Under the pieces are notes generated by a model. The model saw only the letters and a list, made by a program, of their open reading frames with translations, was not told the origin of the DNA and did not search any database. A stretch of DNA of 64,000 bases, taken from positions 248,001 through 312,000 of the forward strand of contig JBAJFG010000464.1 in the NCBI GenBank assembly GCA_037903475.1, read 5' to 3'. Positions 33,835 to 45,222 of the stretch are shown in pieces. Made by a program: the position numbers and the translations under genes. The stretch comes from Ancylostoma caninum (Eukaryota > Nematoda > Chromadorea > Rhabditida > Ancylostomatidae). Position 1 is the first letter of the stretch. Each line of letters begins with the position of its first letter.

Positions 33835-34628
33835 ATCTCTGCGTCTCTCGCTTCTCAACCACGTGAGCGCAATCTCCTTCTGTTGCGGTCATTCCGACAA
33901 TTTGTCTGAGTCCTTACCTTTCCCGCCCTCATAGCCGCATTTCTACCCCACCTGCGAGATTCACGAACGCTCTCGGGTAAACTCCAAAATTCTCGCTGAT
34001 CCAGAGTGGAGGAGTTTCTCGGACAAATTTTCGTGGATTTCTCGACTTTCGGACGACTTCGGAAAACGACTGATGGCCATTGGCTTCTGACAGCCGATCT
34101 ACATGATCTCACGAACGAGAAAGATTACTCAAATTCCTAAGAAGAAGGGGAACGTAGTGTATTTTTGCTCTCTTTTGACTATCTTAATCATGCTACATTG
34201 ATGTTGGTCGTGCTGGTTATGAATATGATGCTTATTTTCTCTTAGAACGTTTCCACAGAGTCAAATACTCAGGTAGGGACTAGAATCTGTACGGAAAACT
34301 ATTTTTCGAGAATTTAGTCTAACTTTGCTTAGGGGATTATTCAGCAAGCCTATAGGAAGATGCTAAATAAACATTGACAAGAGACTCATGCTGCCACGAT
34401 ATTTGTGCAATTACTAGCACTGCTCTTTCTATCATACAGTACACCAAAAGCTCATTTAAAATTACAAGTAAAGTGCAAGAACCTAAGCCAGCAGATCAAA
34501 GTAAAACTTATCCTGTTTGGAGCTTTGCCCATGGAAATGTTGCACCACATATGCCACTTTTGCCCCCAGGCCCCGACAGTTTCTGCCAGTCAACAATAAA
34601 AGTTCATACAGCAGACGCTAAGAAAGGG
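33835..34628. other. Unassigned
   Basis: At 34374-34660 two overlapping + strand frames are open. One starts with a signal-peptide-like LLALLFLSYSTPKAH but has no ATG in place. Not supported as a gene. Confidence 0.2.
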
Positions 34629-34698
34629 CCTAGTAGAATGGCAAATGTACCGGACTACTAATCAATGGCTCAAAGGTTCGAATCCCAACACCTTTCAT
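34629..34698 (+). pseudogene. tRNA-like sequence
   Basis: TAGTAGAATGGCAAATG resembles an A box and AAAGGTTCGAATCCC a B box with T-loop. Stem pairing is poor. Probably a SINE or a dead tRNA. Confidence 0.4.
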
Positions 34699-35179
34699 TA
34701 CTTCGCATTCTTGTATTCTTGTTAGGAGTGGATGACAGAAATGGTATAGTGTGTTTCATCGGGGAACATAGTTGTGAAGATATTAGAGAATGAGAGAGCG
34801 CGAGAAATAGTGCCATATTCGCGGAGGCAGTCGAGAAGTGCAGATCATGGGCACAAATACTCAACTATCGTCGCTTTTGAAACGGACTATATACATAACG
34901 AAGTTTGTTTCGAAGCGAAGCTTCAAATCAGATAAGTATGATTTCTATGATATTCCTTCGAGTACACTTCCCTCGCTGATACCTTTAAGAATATTGCGTT
35001 GTGTTTTCATACTGCGAAGTCGCTTTCGTATCCTTGATCTTCAATGGAAAAATTCTCAAGTTTACAACGGTTTATGGAGCAAAAGAACCTTTAGAGAGCC
35101 AGCTCCACCCACCCATTTTCAATCGGTTAGTACTCTGGTGCTAAATTCTGTTGTTTTCTACCATGTCGGTGTATAATTA

Positions 35180-36476
35180 CTCTGAACTTTCGTACCACGG
35201 TGGGCCCACCGTTATCCCACGGTTAATGTTCGGCACGTCAACCATGGGCAAGCAGTGGGGCCACCGCGGGCTATTCGTGGGGCCACCCTGGGCTAACTGG
35301 GGGATTCATGAGGGGGAACTGTGGGATTTCCGTGGAGAAACTGGGGTATTTCCAGGGGTTTTCCAGGGTTTAATCGTGGTATTTCCGAGGGTTAATCAGG
35401 GCACTTCCAGGGGTTAACCGGGGTAATTCGACGAGTCAGGCGGGGGTCATCATGCTCTTCCGCCCACATTCTCATCGTGTCCTGATCGCCTTTTTCTGGA
35501 TAAACACCACATAACAGCATAGTGATTTATTTCCAACATATTGGCATTTAAAAAACAGTACAATCATGACTGCAACAGAGCAACAATGTTTCGCGAGTGG
35601 AGCGAAACCAAGGACTTTGCATTTCTATGTGGCCTGAATATGAGCAGGATTTTCATCCACTCGGAACGAACATTTCGGAGGTTATCTACTCACGTACTTG
35701 GACAGGCCTTCTTCCTCGTGAAGAAGTCAGAGGGAATGTACGATATTCAAGCATTCACGAGTGTCGACTCAATTACTCCTCTTCTAACAATTAGTTACGA
35801 TATTTGCCCACTGACTAGGGCAAAGAATACCTAAAAGACCTAGTACTGAAGTAAGCACTGAAGCAAAATCCTCACTTGATCAAGGAGAGTTTGCATCATA
35901 CTTTTGCTGCAATCGTTTTCGCCGTTTGCCGTGCCGGAGTCTCAGAGTTAGCAGAAGTCCAGAGGAACACACCACAAGCGGTAGCGGAATCGGATGAATG
36001 GGTTTGAACCAGCAAACACAATGAATGATGATGTTTTCATCAAATGCCTATGTCATTCTGCAAACACGCTCCCGCTGGGCCGGTCTTTAGATGAGGTAAA
36101 GGTGGGCGAATGTTGGGCCTTGGTGGTTAAGACGAGGAGTAAGGTGGAGTTGGGATAGGTGGGATAACGGTGGGCAAATGGTGGGCAAAAGGTGGTTCAA
36201 CCGTGGAAAAAACGGAATTGTGAGCTAATAGTGGGCAAAGAGTGAGCAAACGGAGGTCCCACCATGGATTCTCAGAGCACGGTGGGCCCACCGTGGGGAA
36301 AAGGTGGGCGCACCGTGGGACTGATGACAATGGTGGGTTAACGGTGGGATAAGTGGGGGCGGACATCACAATCGGGGGATATCTGGGGGATAGCTGGAGG
36401 GTAACGGTGGGCCCACTGTCGGTTGGGGGCCCACCGTGGGATAACGGTGGGCCCACCGTGGTATGAAAGTTCAGAG
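35180..36476. mobile_element. TA-flanked transposon with 44-bp terminal inverted repeats and G-rich arrays
   Basis: Left end CTCTGAACTTTCGTACCACG, right end (inverse) CTCTGAACTTTCATACCACG. The match continues through GGTGGGCCCACCGTTATCCC with one mismatch in 44 bp, and TA flanks both ends (35178-35179, 36477-36478). Subterminal arrays of degenerate GGTGGGNNAAC-type units occupy about 35225-35440 and 36115-36430, G-rich on the + strand at both ends. The interior (35541-35834) has a 97-codon frame without transposase motifs. Likely a non-autonomous Tc1/mariner-type element. Confidence 0.75.
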
Positions 36477-36839
36477 TATCATCACTTAGAAGCATAACAT
36501 GTAATGAGTAGGATTCATTCCGTACTCGATACTCGTTTGGGAAGGTCAGCGGCATCGGCTTCAGGTAATTGCACATGGGTTCATGAACCTTCCCGAATTC
36601 TTGGCATGCTCTGAGCAGTTCTTTAGTAGTTTAAAGGTAAAGTCGAGGGAAAATTTATGACCTAAATTGCCTCTCAAGAGTTTATTTGTGTTCACAAGTG
36701 TGACACAATTCTGATACGTTGTTTTCTGTATCTAATGATGCAATCCTGGAAAAGCGCCATAGAAAAGGGTCGACGTGATGTACAATATCCATCTCATGGG
36801 GATATGAGCCAGAATAGCGACTTTTCCTTGTTAGCGTAG

Positions 36840-36908
36840 TTCAATGTATTATAAATTCACACACATGGCGTAGTTTATGGCATGTGTGTGAATTTATAAT
36901 ACATTGAA
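36840..36908. repeat. Perfect 28-bp inverted repeat (hairpin)
   Basis: TTCAATGTATTATAAATTCA (start 36840) to CACACATG (end 36867) is inverted perfectly at 36881-36908, with a 13-base loop. No mismatch in the arms, unlike the other inverted repeats in the window. Confidence 0.95.
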
Positions 36909-38690
36909 CGAAGATGGGGAATTGGTAACGGCTTCCATTTCTAATTACGAAGAGGATTTCACTATTCCGTCTAGGATAGGGTCTCCAGTTCAGTGTCTGA
37001 GGCACGCACATCTACGCTAACCATGCTTCAACTGCAGGTATTGGGTTGGAGAATAGGTTCGTGCAGTTTTTCATGAACACAGAAACGACTACATTTTGAA
37101 CAATGTCATTCACACTGAGTGGATTGAAAAGCTCCTCCCCTCTTCTATTAAGGCTGCTAGGAACAGGGCAGCTTTTCAGCTTCATGTCTACGAAAAATTG
37201 CGTTGTTTGAGGGGGAGGAATCATAAGCGATACATAATACGGTTCATGTCAGGCCTACTGCACTCTTGTTAGCACATCCATCGTGCTGTGGACCCTGCGA
37301 GCGGCTGCGGGTCGTAGGGCACAGCTCCTGATTCGAAATAACCACTCCTTCAGTATCCAATAAACTTGCTGGGGACTAGTTGGGAGAAGATCGTCCTCAA
37401 TGATGCACTATTTTATGCATTGCACCAGCCTCTAATGGTCCGGACCCTTTGCACTGCGCGATCTGTCGAGAATTGAAACGGTGCTACCGGTAAGATGTGT
37501 GGATGTGCGAGTAGTCAGAACGGAATGATGGGAGTTATGCGACGCGGGGAGGTACCCGAAGTCTCGTATATGTGTACTTCTTTTACCACAGATCTTAGAT
37601 TTCCTACACAAGAGTATTTCTCCTATCCTTGTTCGTTGTGGCTTACCTATGTACTTTTCCACTTTTCATTTTTGGCAAATGATCTCCCTTCCTCTTTCTG
37701 GCATCCACTTTTTTACCGTCAGTCTGGGATCTGCTACTGTTTATGCCTAGCATTCCGCTGGCTTTCCTTCAATACGTACAAGTACAAAAGAGAATGGCAG
37801 TGGATCTGGAAAAACACCATGTAGTAGGACAGCGTCGTGTAGCCGTCATGACACATCAATTTAATGAAAACATCGGATGGATAACCCTTAATCATGATGC
37901 TTATGAAAATTACAACGCTTCGAACATCACGCATAGCGTGACATGCATGTAGCTCACCAAAAATTGTGCTCCGCCCAATAATTGTTCCGTGGCTTTTCCG
38001 GATTTGCGTTCTACTTTTTGCATGTAACCAGGACCAGATTCGTGCATATCCGCCTCGCTTCACACCAACCGGCCGTCGTTCACTCGCACGATCCGAGGTC
38101 GTGACAAGTGCTGGCTTTACCCCCGCTTATTCGAATGCCACTCCCGTCCTATATTTGCCTACATGCTACGGGAAAATATGATTTTTTCGAAGGTAGAGGA
38201 GACATCTCTTGCTCCTGCTTGTTTTTCCGTTTTCATTTTTGTTCACTGGCTTGTAGTTCCCACAAATTTTACCACAGTAACGGACCCACTCTCCATCTTT
38301 ACTTGTTATTTGACACTTCTTTTAATTTTCTATTAAGATAACATTGGTTTACGTATACCCTTTGCTTTATTGGTTCCTTCGCTCAAAATACAAGATGAAA
38401 AGTTCAGTCCTGTGAGCAAGCAATATTTCCGCAATGCAAATCCAAGCACATTGGGTTCAAACCACCCCCTCTGAACTAAAAATCGCCACTGATAGACGGG
38501 ACAACGTTGGATATACCATGCTCGCTCAGTACCTTGGTTTTGATATCGCAAGCCCAGAACGAACTTCACTGTGCGGTAAGACTGAACTTTTCATCGTGTG
38601 CCCAAAATATGCCTGCTCTTCTGTCTGTATTATACCTACTCTGTCGCATGGGCGCTAAGAACGAAGAGCGGAATACGTCGAATAGGAATC
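36909..38690. other. Unassigned
   Basis: One exon-like stretch follows CATGTAACCAG at 38030 (DQIRAYPPRFTPTGRRSLAR), but the donor is weak. Overlapping frames at 37734-38063 (-) and 37743-37952 (+) are probably chance. GTGTGGATGTGCGAGTAGTC at about 37497 resembles GTGTGGATGCGCAGACAGTC at about 63397, a minor dispersed repeat. Confidence 0.2.
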
Positions 38691-38880
38691 CCCACCTTCT
38701 CCCAATTTCTGCCATCCTCCCCTCAATTGCTGCGATCCTTCAGCAGTTGCTGGTAAAAAGACGAGAGTTTGAGCAACAATTGCGTAGAGGATGGTAGGAT
38801 ATTCTGCTAGGGTTTCTAGTGGACGTATTACGCTGTTCGAGGTGCGCTCCTAGCGCACAGACAGTACCAGAATGAGACCG
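38691..38880. repeat. 'CTCCCCTCAAYTGCTGC' dispersed repeat (copy 2)
   Basis: Second copy of 33110-33290 in the same orientation. Confidence 0.65.
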
Positions 38881-39329
38881 AATAAAAATCGAATCAGTTG
38901 GTTAGTCCATTTGATGATGTGGCAATCGATTTGAACCCTCAATTTTTCGAAAAAAAAGAAAACCTTGTAGTTCTTTTTATGTTTCCTGAAAGGCTGTATT
39001 GCTCTCTCTTATTTGAGCCTTCGAATATTTGCCATACCCTGGATAAGAATATTTGAATCCGAAATGTGTCTATGTATTAACATCATTAGGTCCAAGCTAT
39101 AAAAGGCATCACCCGTCTTAGAGGTTGAGTTCTGTAAATAGGCTTGGTAACACCCTCTTACGCTGACAACCAATGCTGGTCCTGGTGCTCAGATATTCGT
39201 CTCTGTTCCCGAGCTTTTCGTAGGCCGAACATTCTCTTAGGACAAACTTTCGAGGAAAACACTGGTGGCTGGCATTCAGGGCATTGGCAAGAGCTGCTTC
39301 TGGTCTCAAGGGTTACGAGCTTCTAACTA

Positions 39330-39432
39330 CAGGCTGAAGTCAACTAAATAATAGTATGTAGAGAAGGTGAAGTCAACTAAATTCTTCTGAAGGTTGAAGT
39401 CAACTAAATAATAACATGTAGAGAATCTATAC
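39330..39432. repeat. Short tandem repeat with GAAGTCAACTAAAT core
   Basis: GAAGTCAACTAAAT occurs three times (about 39337, 39369 and 39396), with ATGTAGAGAA following the first and third copies. Confidence 0.8.
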
Positions 39433-40904
39433 TATTTTCCAATTGATGATCCCCCTTCTCTCCCCTCCCTTAATCTCAGGACCAGTGCAACCATCAAAAG
39501 ATCTTTTTTTGATGGCTGAGAGGATTCAATTAGCAGGAATTGTCGCATCTGCGCTTTTCTACCTTCGATGACGCCAATTTATACTCGTTGCGTGCGTCCG
39601 AGAACTCCTGAAACGGATCGCGGCGGTTCTTTTATGGGAACCGGCGAATACGACTGAAATGCGAATCTTATGCGATTCCTCGAATAACCAGGCAGGCTAG
39701 CTGAAGGACAGCCGCGGAATGCCAGCAGGATAAGCCTGTGGGTTACTCGAGCTTCTTCTGGGTAACGTATGCTGTCATTCCGCGATATAGAAGTTTCTCA
39801 CAAGGAGTTTTCCGTTGTTATTTATAACGAGTACACTTCGAACACTGTTGAACATGTATTAGGGATATGACAGAGTGCTGGAGTGAATCTCAGATGTTGG
39901 AAAGGTTAAAAAATTTTTTTCTTATTGATGGAGTCACTGTTTGCGCCCAGGCATCTCATTTAGTTTTTTTTTCTAATTTCTGCCATTTTCGCTCGACCCC
40001 AGGTCTTCAGCTGGTTCTGTTTTTTTTTTTCCCATGAAAAAAACTGCCTTTGCAGCGTTGATAGCAGACGACAACACTTCTGCAGTGTTGAGAATCTAAA
40101 AACTTTTCATGATGATAGGAAATAAGACTGCGTTACTGATTAGTTGCAATCATCGACTCCCCCACGCCCTCCCTCTCTTCCCTTACATAGTGGCAATACT
40201 TCACAGTCGTCTCCGCCCATTAATCAGAACATTTCTATAGGTTTAGAAAAGTCCGCCTTATTCTCTTTGAGAAATGAACTTTCTGCACTCCTCCGATATA
40301 AACGGGTTCTTTGGTGGGCAACTAAACCAAGGGCCTTTTTTTCAATCATAGTTTGCTAAACGTCTTCGCCTGAAAATGGTTCCACAATGGCTGGTCACAG
40401 CGTCGGCGAAGCGAAACTTTCCAGTTTCTGGCAATTACATAGTTTACGGCGCCGACTCTGCCCACTTCCTTTCGCCATTACTTCGAATCGACAGCTCCTG
40501 ACGTCTACGTTCGTTTTACTTCCGCTGCTGGCCAGGAAGCGATTAGCTCTGCCTGCTGGAGGCCTTGTTCCGTTCCTCGCTTTTTTCGAAATCCCTCACA
40601 GTATTGAACACAGCAGCACAACTTTTTTTTAGTGTAATTGCTGAGTGTTCTCTGGCTTGGTGAAGAATTGTGACTTATTCATGCTTGTATTCGTTTAAAA
40701 TTCAATATAGGTAGTTATTGTCGGTAGCTATTCTAAGAAAAATGCTTTGAATTCCTGAATTTCTCTGCAAAATGTATTCGGCAGAGACTGTCGTCGGTAT
40801 AACAATGAGTATAATTTCTCTGTGGCTGCTACAAACTTTTGAGGAATTTCTTGAAATGATTTCCTAAAATAACATATCACCTTTGGAGGATTTTCCTAAA
40901 TAAA
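39433..40904. other. Unassigned, no gene supported
   Basis: Frames at 40144-40359 and 40387-40632 (+) are Ser/Leu-rich without start context, splice sites or motifs. T-rich tracts at 39966 and 40020. Confidence 0.25.
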
Positions 40905-41104
40905 CATCATATACGATGCTGCCAACTAATTTGTACTAGTAAGAATGCAAAGTAGAGAATGAGTGGCCGCAATCAGGACCGTTCGGGGTAGGGAATAGTG
41001 AAAATGAAATAATGGCATAACTCGAACGGTTCGGATTGTGCCACTCATTCACTACTTTGCGCATTTTTACTGAGACAAATTAGTTAGCAGCGTCATATAT
41101 CATG
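40905..41104. repeat. 200-bp imperfect palindrome (MITE-like)
   Basis: The arms of about 80 bp share AACTAATTTGT, GCAAAGTAG and GAATGAGTGGC in inverse orientation, around a 35-bp AT-rich centre. No clear target duplication. Confidence 0.8.
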
Positions 41105-41483
41105 TGAAACATGTGGCCTGCCGAGTGCAGTTACTAAGAACAACTCACGTAGATCACGGGTTGTGGTCAGGAATGCTCAAGGAAGAATACAGGGTGATGA
41201 GAGAGGATTTTTACTCGTACCAGGTCACCCAAGTGGTCTTCTACCAGGTGATTCACGTGAATTTTTAATCTAGCCGGGTCCGGCGAGGGATCATTTTCTG
41301 GCTGCGCCACAATCCTGGGCGACATGAGGGATTTTAGAGAAGCACTGGCTGACCGGAGAGGACTTCACCGGGTGACGCGAGCATAGCGTAGGGGTCGCTC
41401 GCTTTAGTGCCTGAATATGTGCGGTTTTCCATATATCCTATCTAATTCCCACTGCAGCAACACTAGAGAAGCCGGGGATACTA

Positions 41484-42305
41484 TTAGGTTGGTGCATAAC
41501 TAATGCGGTTTTTTCGCGGCTTATTTCTTCGTCAAATTTTAACACTTGTTACGTGGCTTTCTCATGTAAACCTCCTCTGTTCTCGATTATTGGAAGTGCT
41601 GTCGAAAAGCGCATCCAAATTGACGCGCATCAACCATAAATACCGCCAAAGGAACAGCGAAGCCAAGTCGAATGATTCTTTATATTCATAAAATCAGTCC
41701 CCACATGAAGAAATAGGAGGTCGATTATCAAATTTCGAGCATCAGGAATTATGGGTAGCAGTGGAAGAAGAAGAAAGCTTGACGCGAGAATGCTGGCCGT
41801 GGATCACTCGACCATCGTTTTTCTCAAGAAGCTCCGAAAAGCATGGACATTGGCCGAATGGATCCCCGAGCCATCATACAGAAACGCACCGATCTTCTGC
41901 AGCGAAATGAGCAGACTCCATTTCTGAAATATCGCGTCAGTTGCACCTCCTTCTCATCCACAGCTGCCAGACGCTCCTGATCGTGGGATTCGATCATCGA
42001 GCTCCTGTTTCTTACCACTGACGATTGTGCCACCCTACATACAACTAGATAAACAATTTTCGGCTTGGCGTCGCAGATTGCTCTTCCGCCAAAAGGTTCG
42101 ATGAGATCACAGAATTACTGTGTTGCATTCCAACCTCTCCCGAATTGGTAGAGCATGCGATGGCAAACGTGGATGCATTTCTCGACACCACCTTTACTGA
42201 ATTGAAGAAAAGGATTATCTTAATAAAAAAACCATCTAAGAAGCCTTTGTTTTCGACGGAAAAGAAGCGGCGAAAAAAAGCCGCATTAATCATGCACCAA
42301 CCTAA
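41484..42305 (+). pseudogene. mariner transposon, internally deleted and decayed
   Basis: TTAGGTTGGTGCATAACTAA at 41484 and its inverse ending CATGCACCAACCTAA at 42305, flanked by TA on both sides. Length 822 bp against about 1.3 kb for intact mariners. Transposase remnants are readable in pieces: LAVDHSTIVFLKKL, TLAEWIPEP, and KRTDLLQRNEQTPFLK near 41780-41940. Frame shifts and stops are frequent and the DD34D catalytic region is lost. Confidence 0.92.
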
Positions 42306-43969
42306 TAATAATAATAACTGAATAATTCCATAGAAGCCTGAGAGCGTCATTGTGCCCCTTTGCTTCATCGACCAGATCCTCCTGGCAAGTTCACGCCAAT
42401 TGCCAGGAAACAAACGTAGGAGGTCGATCCATTAGTTCACTTATGGGCTCTGATCAGATGAACAATCTAGGACTTAATTGCTTGCTAATCCACTCCTTTG
42501 TAGCCGCTGGACTCGCATTTGCTCAGTTTCCTCGTGGTGGTAAATTTTCTCTGGGGCATTGGGCTGCCGGTAACGACAGTGAGCAGTGTGACTCCATTTT
42601 CATTTATTTATTCTCCTTATTCTCCCTGATTATTCTCCTTGGAAGCGGCCTGGACCTGGATTCATGAACGGATAACCAAGCGAAAGCAGGCTAGAAACCA
42701 ACTTTAGCGTTCTGATTCTCTTAGCATGATGCAGTCTATCTGGTAACGAATCACTCTTCCATCGTTGGCTTCCTAGGCTATTGTTTCTTTCGTAGAGTTA
42801 ATTTCATTTGTAGAATTCCCTCCATTAATCGAATCACATCATTATTTGATCGAATCAATCATCAGATTATAGTATTCATTTATAATATTGACATCGTTAT
42901 CTGACACGTCATTATTTCTTGCATCTTGTTTGTGCTCTAACTGCCATATGTTCGACGGCTTCAGCCCGGATCGCCCTCAAAACCTGAAATTCTGCTCGCA
43001 CTCCCCCATGTAGGCTAGCTTAGGTCTAGTAGTACAGTTTTGTGGTGTAATAAAAAGTGTGTAACTGCAGTGGAGCGAACAACAAAATTCAACTTCAGTT
43101 TTCCATCCATAATATCTATTATGTAGAGAAGATCTTTCGTGCTCTGTTATTATTCTTTTGAGAGTCATCTATACCCATGAAAAATGCTAAAACTCTGGCA
43201 ACAGCTCGAATTTTATAAGTTTACATTGATGAAAGCTTTGAAGAAAATAGTCAGAATTTGAACCGCTTCTGCTCGCAACTATATCTGAAACATTATTTTC
43301 TTTAATCCACTCAAGGATAGGTTCTCCTCGCCATATTAACGAGTTTCCGGGAGGACCTAACTTTCGAGCCTATTTATCCTTATACGGAACAGGGAAAGAA
43401 ACGGGCAATTACGCAATGTTTACAAGTTCTCTATAGTCTTTGTTCAACACAAAACCTTACATGATATCCACAATCTAATCAAGTTCAAAACTTGATTTTT
43501 TTTCTCAGAATGGAGTGCCTCATGCCTTTTCAATTCTCCAGTACTGCTGTGGATAAAGCACTTTTCACCGGCAAACGTTGTGCTTGCACTTTATTGTTAC
43601 TTTTTAGCTTGAAATTGTCACTTGTACAACAACCTGCTCTTATGCCAGCTTTGAAGGTTTCGTATCACATATTCACTCAAAATTTTCTCGATTGTTCCTT
43701 TCCTGAAACGCTAGCCGCCAATTTCTGTGATGACGTCAGCAACCTATGCATCCAGGCTCTTTGGATGAATTGAACGGGTAGCCGCATTTGGGAACTAACT
43801 TTTTACAACACCAACTACTTCTAAGATTTTTTATCTCGGCCATACGTGACTGTATCATTTATACTATCTCGCCGTGGACGCATAAATTGCTTGAATTGAA
43901 TTATTCGATGCCGCCATTACAAACTGGCTTTTGTTTTGTGGATTGTTGAGTTTTATGACAATACTGCAG
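42306..43969. other. Upstream region of the small membrane protein gene; no other gene
   Basis: Frames at 42350-42667 and 43492-43773 (+) have no splice-supported partners or family motifs. Promoter elements could not be identified. Confidence 0.25.
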
Positions 43970-43973
43970 GGAA
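43970..43973 (+). promoter_or_regulatory. Splice acceptor 4 nt upstream of ATG (probable trans-splice site)
   Basis: AATACTGCAG|GGAAATG: the AG ends at 43969 and the start codon is at 43974. This spacing is typical of spliced-leader addition in nematodes. Shared with the UGT and galectin genes here. Confidence 0.5.
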
Positions 43974-45222
43974 ATGTCATCATCGCACCTCTTGCTGCTA
44001 CTGGTCTGCCTGGTCCTTCAGCAGACCTCAGTAAGGTCTCAAACACTCAAAGGTATGAATATAGCCTGTTCCACTAACAAGGGAGGTGCAAGAGGCCCGG
44101 CTCGCAGATCGGAATGAAGCCTATCTGGCTTGGATCTTTGTTTGAGAAGGTGCAACAGTATATACATATTTCGTTACTGCCCTCGGTTTCAAAAAATTGA
44201 AATGCCACTACACTACGGGTTACCGCTGCCAACTTTCAGCGATGGGATGGCTGAGTGGGGAAGATACTGGGCTGTTAGGCAGATGGTCGAGGGTCTGAAC
44301 CCGCTCATGTGCTTCCGTCTTGGTTTCATTCCTCCTATGTTGTTAAAATAAAATTCGAAAGGTTAGAAGACAATACTCATACTTGCTGACGTACCAGCCA
44401 CGGAATAACTACACTATATTAAAGGTAATTTGCTCACTCGCTATAAAATAGTGAATTTTTCATTCAAAACGAAAAAGAATCGTCATTTCTGATGGCTTCT
44501 GAATGGTGGCCTTTTCTCGTTGGAATGAAAATTTACTATTGTAAGCGACTCGAGGGAAAAGTGTACGATTAGTAAACTACGTTTAATGTAATGTAGTTAT
44601 TCCGTGGCTGGTCAGTAAGGATGGATGTTGTCTTCTAACGTTTTGAAATTGATTCCAACAACAAAATAGGAATAAGAAACAAGAATGCAAAATGTGTACC
44701 CATGACGGGATTCAAACCCCGACCCTCGGCCTAGGAGTTCACCACATTCCCCACTCGGCCACCCCGGCGCTGACATGTGGGTGCTGCAAAGCTTATAGTG
44801 GTGTGGTGGGATTTCCATTATTTGAAACCGAGGGCAGTTATGGAATATATACTGTGGCACCTTCTCAAACAAAGATTCAAGCCAAATAGGTTTCATTCCG
44901 ATCTGCGAGCCGGGCCTCTTGCACCTCTCTTGTGAAGATGATAGTTGGAGAGACGCCAGAGAGAAAAAGAACGCGGGAAAGTGTGCAGCAATTAGAGAGG
45001 GTGGCGAGGAAGGCATGCCATGAGCACAGACTGTACTAAATGCTCATCCTACGATTTTTTAAAGCTCAAACAATTTCAGAGTCCGAATTCTTCGCCAGTG
45101 CGGCGGCGCCGTCGTCGATTTGGAAGCCGTCGCTGATCTTCTACGTTGTTCCGCTATTCATACTCGCTCTCGTGATGAACAAGACGATTTCCGGCAACAT
45201 CCGTATGATCTACGATCAATGA
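43974..45222 (+). CDS. Small single-pass membrane protein, two exons, unidentified
   Basis: Exon 1 is 43974-44052 (79 bp, donor AAAG|GTATGA) and exon 2 is 45080-45222 (143 bp, acceptor CAATTTCAG). They join in phase to 73 residues. Residues 1-22 form a signal peptide (MSSSHLLLLLVCLVLQQTSV). Residues 27-43 are polar and Ala/Ser-rich. Residues 44-58 (SLIFYVVPLFILALV) are a transmembrane helix, and the rest (MNKTISGNIRMIYDQ) is a short tail. The predicted topology is type I, with about 20 luminal residues after signal cleavage. The family is not recognised; a small subunit of an ER or secretory-pathway complex is one guess. The intron holds an 858-bp palindrome. The gene converges on the UGT 3' end about 1 kb away. 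Confidence 0.72.
44077..44934. repeat. 858-bp imperfect palindrome with tRNA-like segments in each arm
   Basis: The left arm from about 44077 (GGAGGTGCAAGAGGCCCGGC) is mirrored by the right arm ending about 44934. Matching landmarks are CAGATCGGAATGAA, TTTGTTTGAGAAGGTGC, CTGCCCTCGGTTTCAAA, TTAGAAGACAA and CCAGCCACGGAATAACTACA. Near the centre, AATAGTGAATTTTTCATTC is mirrored by GAATGAAAATTTACTATT. Each arm carries a tRNA-like block: 44242-44306 (+) with GGATGGCTGAGTGGGG and GGGTCTGAACCCG, and 44704-44770 (-) with GGGTGGCCGAGTGGGG and GGGGTTTGAATCCCG. Arms have diverged by scattered substitutions. Confidence 0.85.

Noticed and set aside
36127..36576. 149-codon - strand Pro-rich frame
   Set aside because: It is a by-product of the G-rich repeat array at the right end of the TA-flanked element; no start context or splice sites.
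44077..44934. Assembly artefact (mirror of one strand) as explanation of the palindrome
   Set aside because: The arms differ at many scattered positions and in small indels, which an artefactual fold-back would not show.
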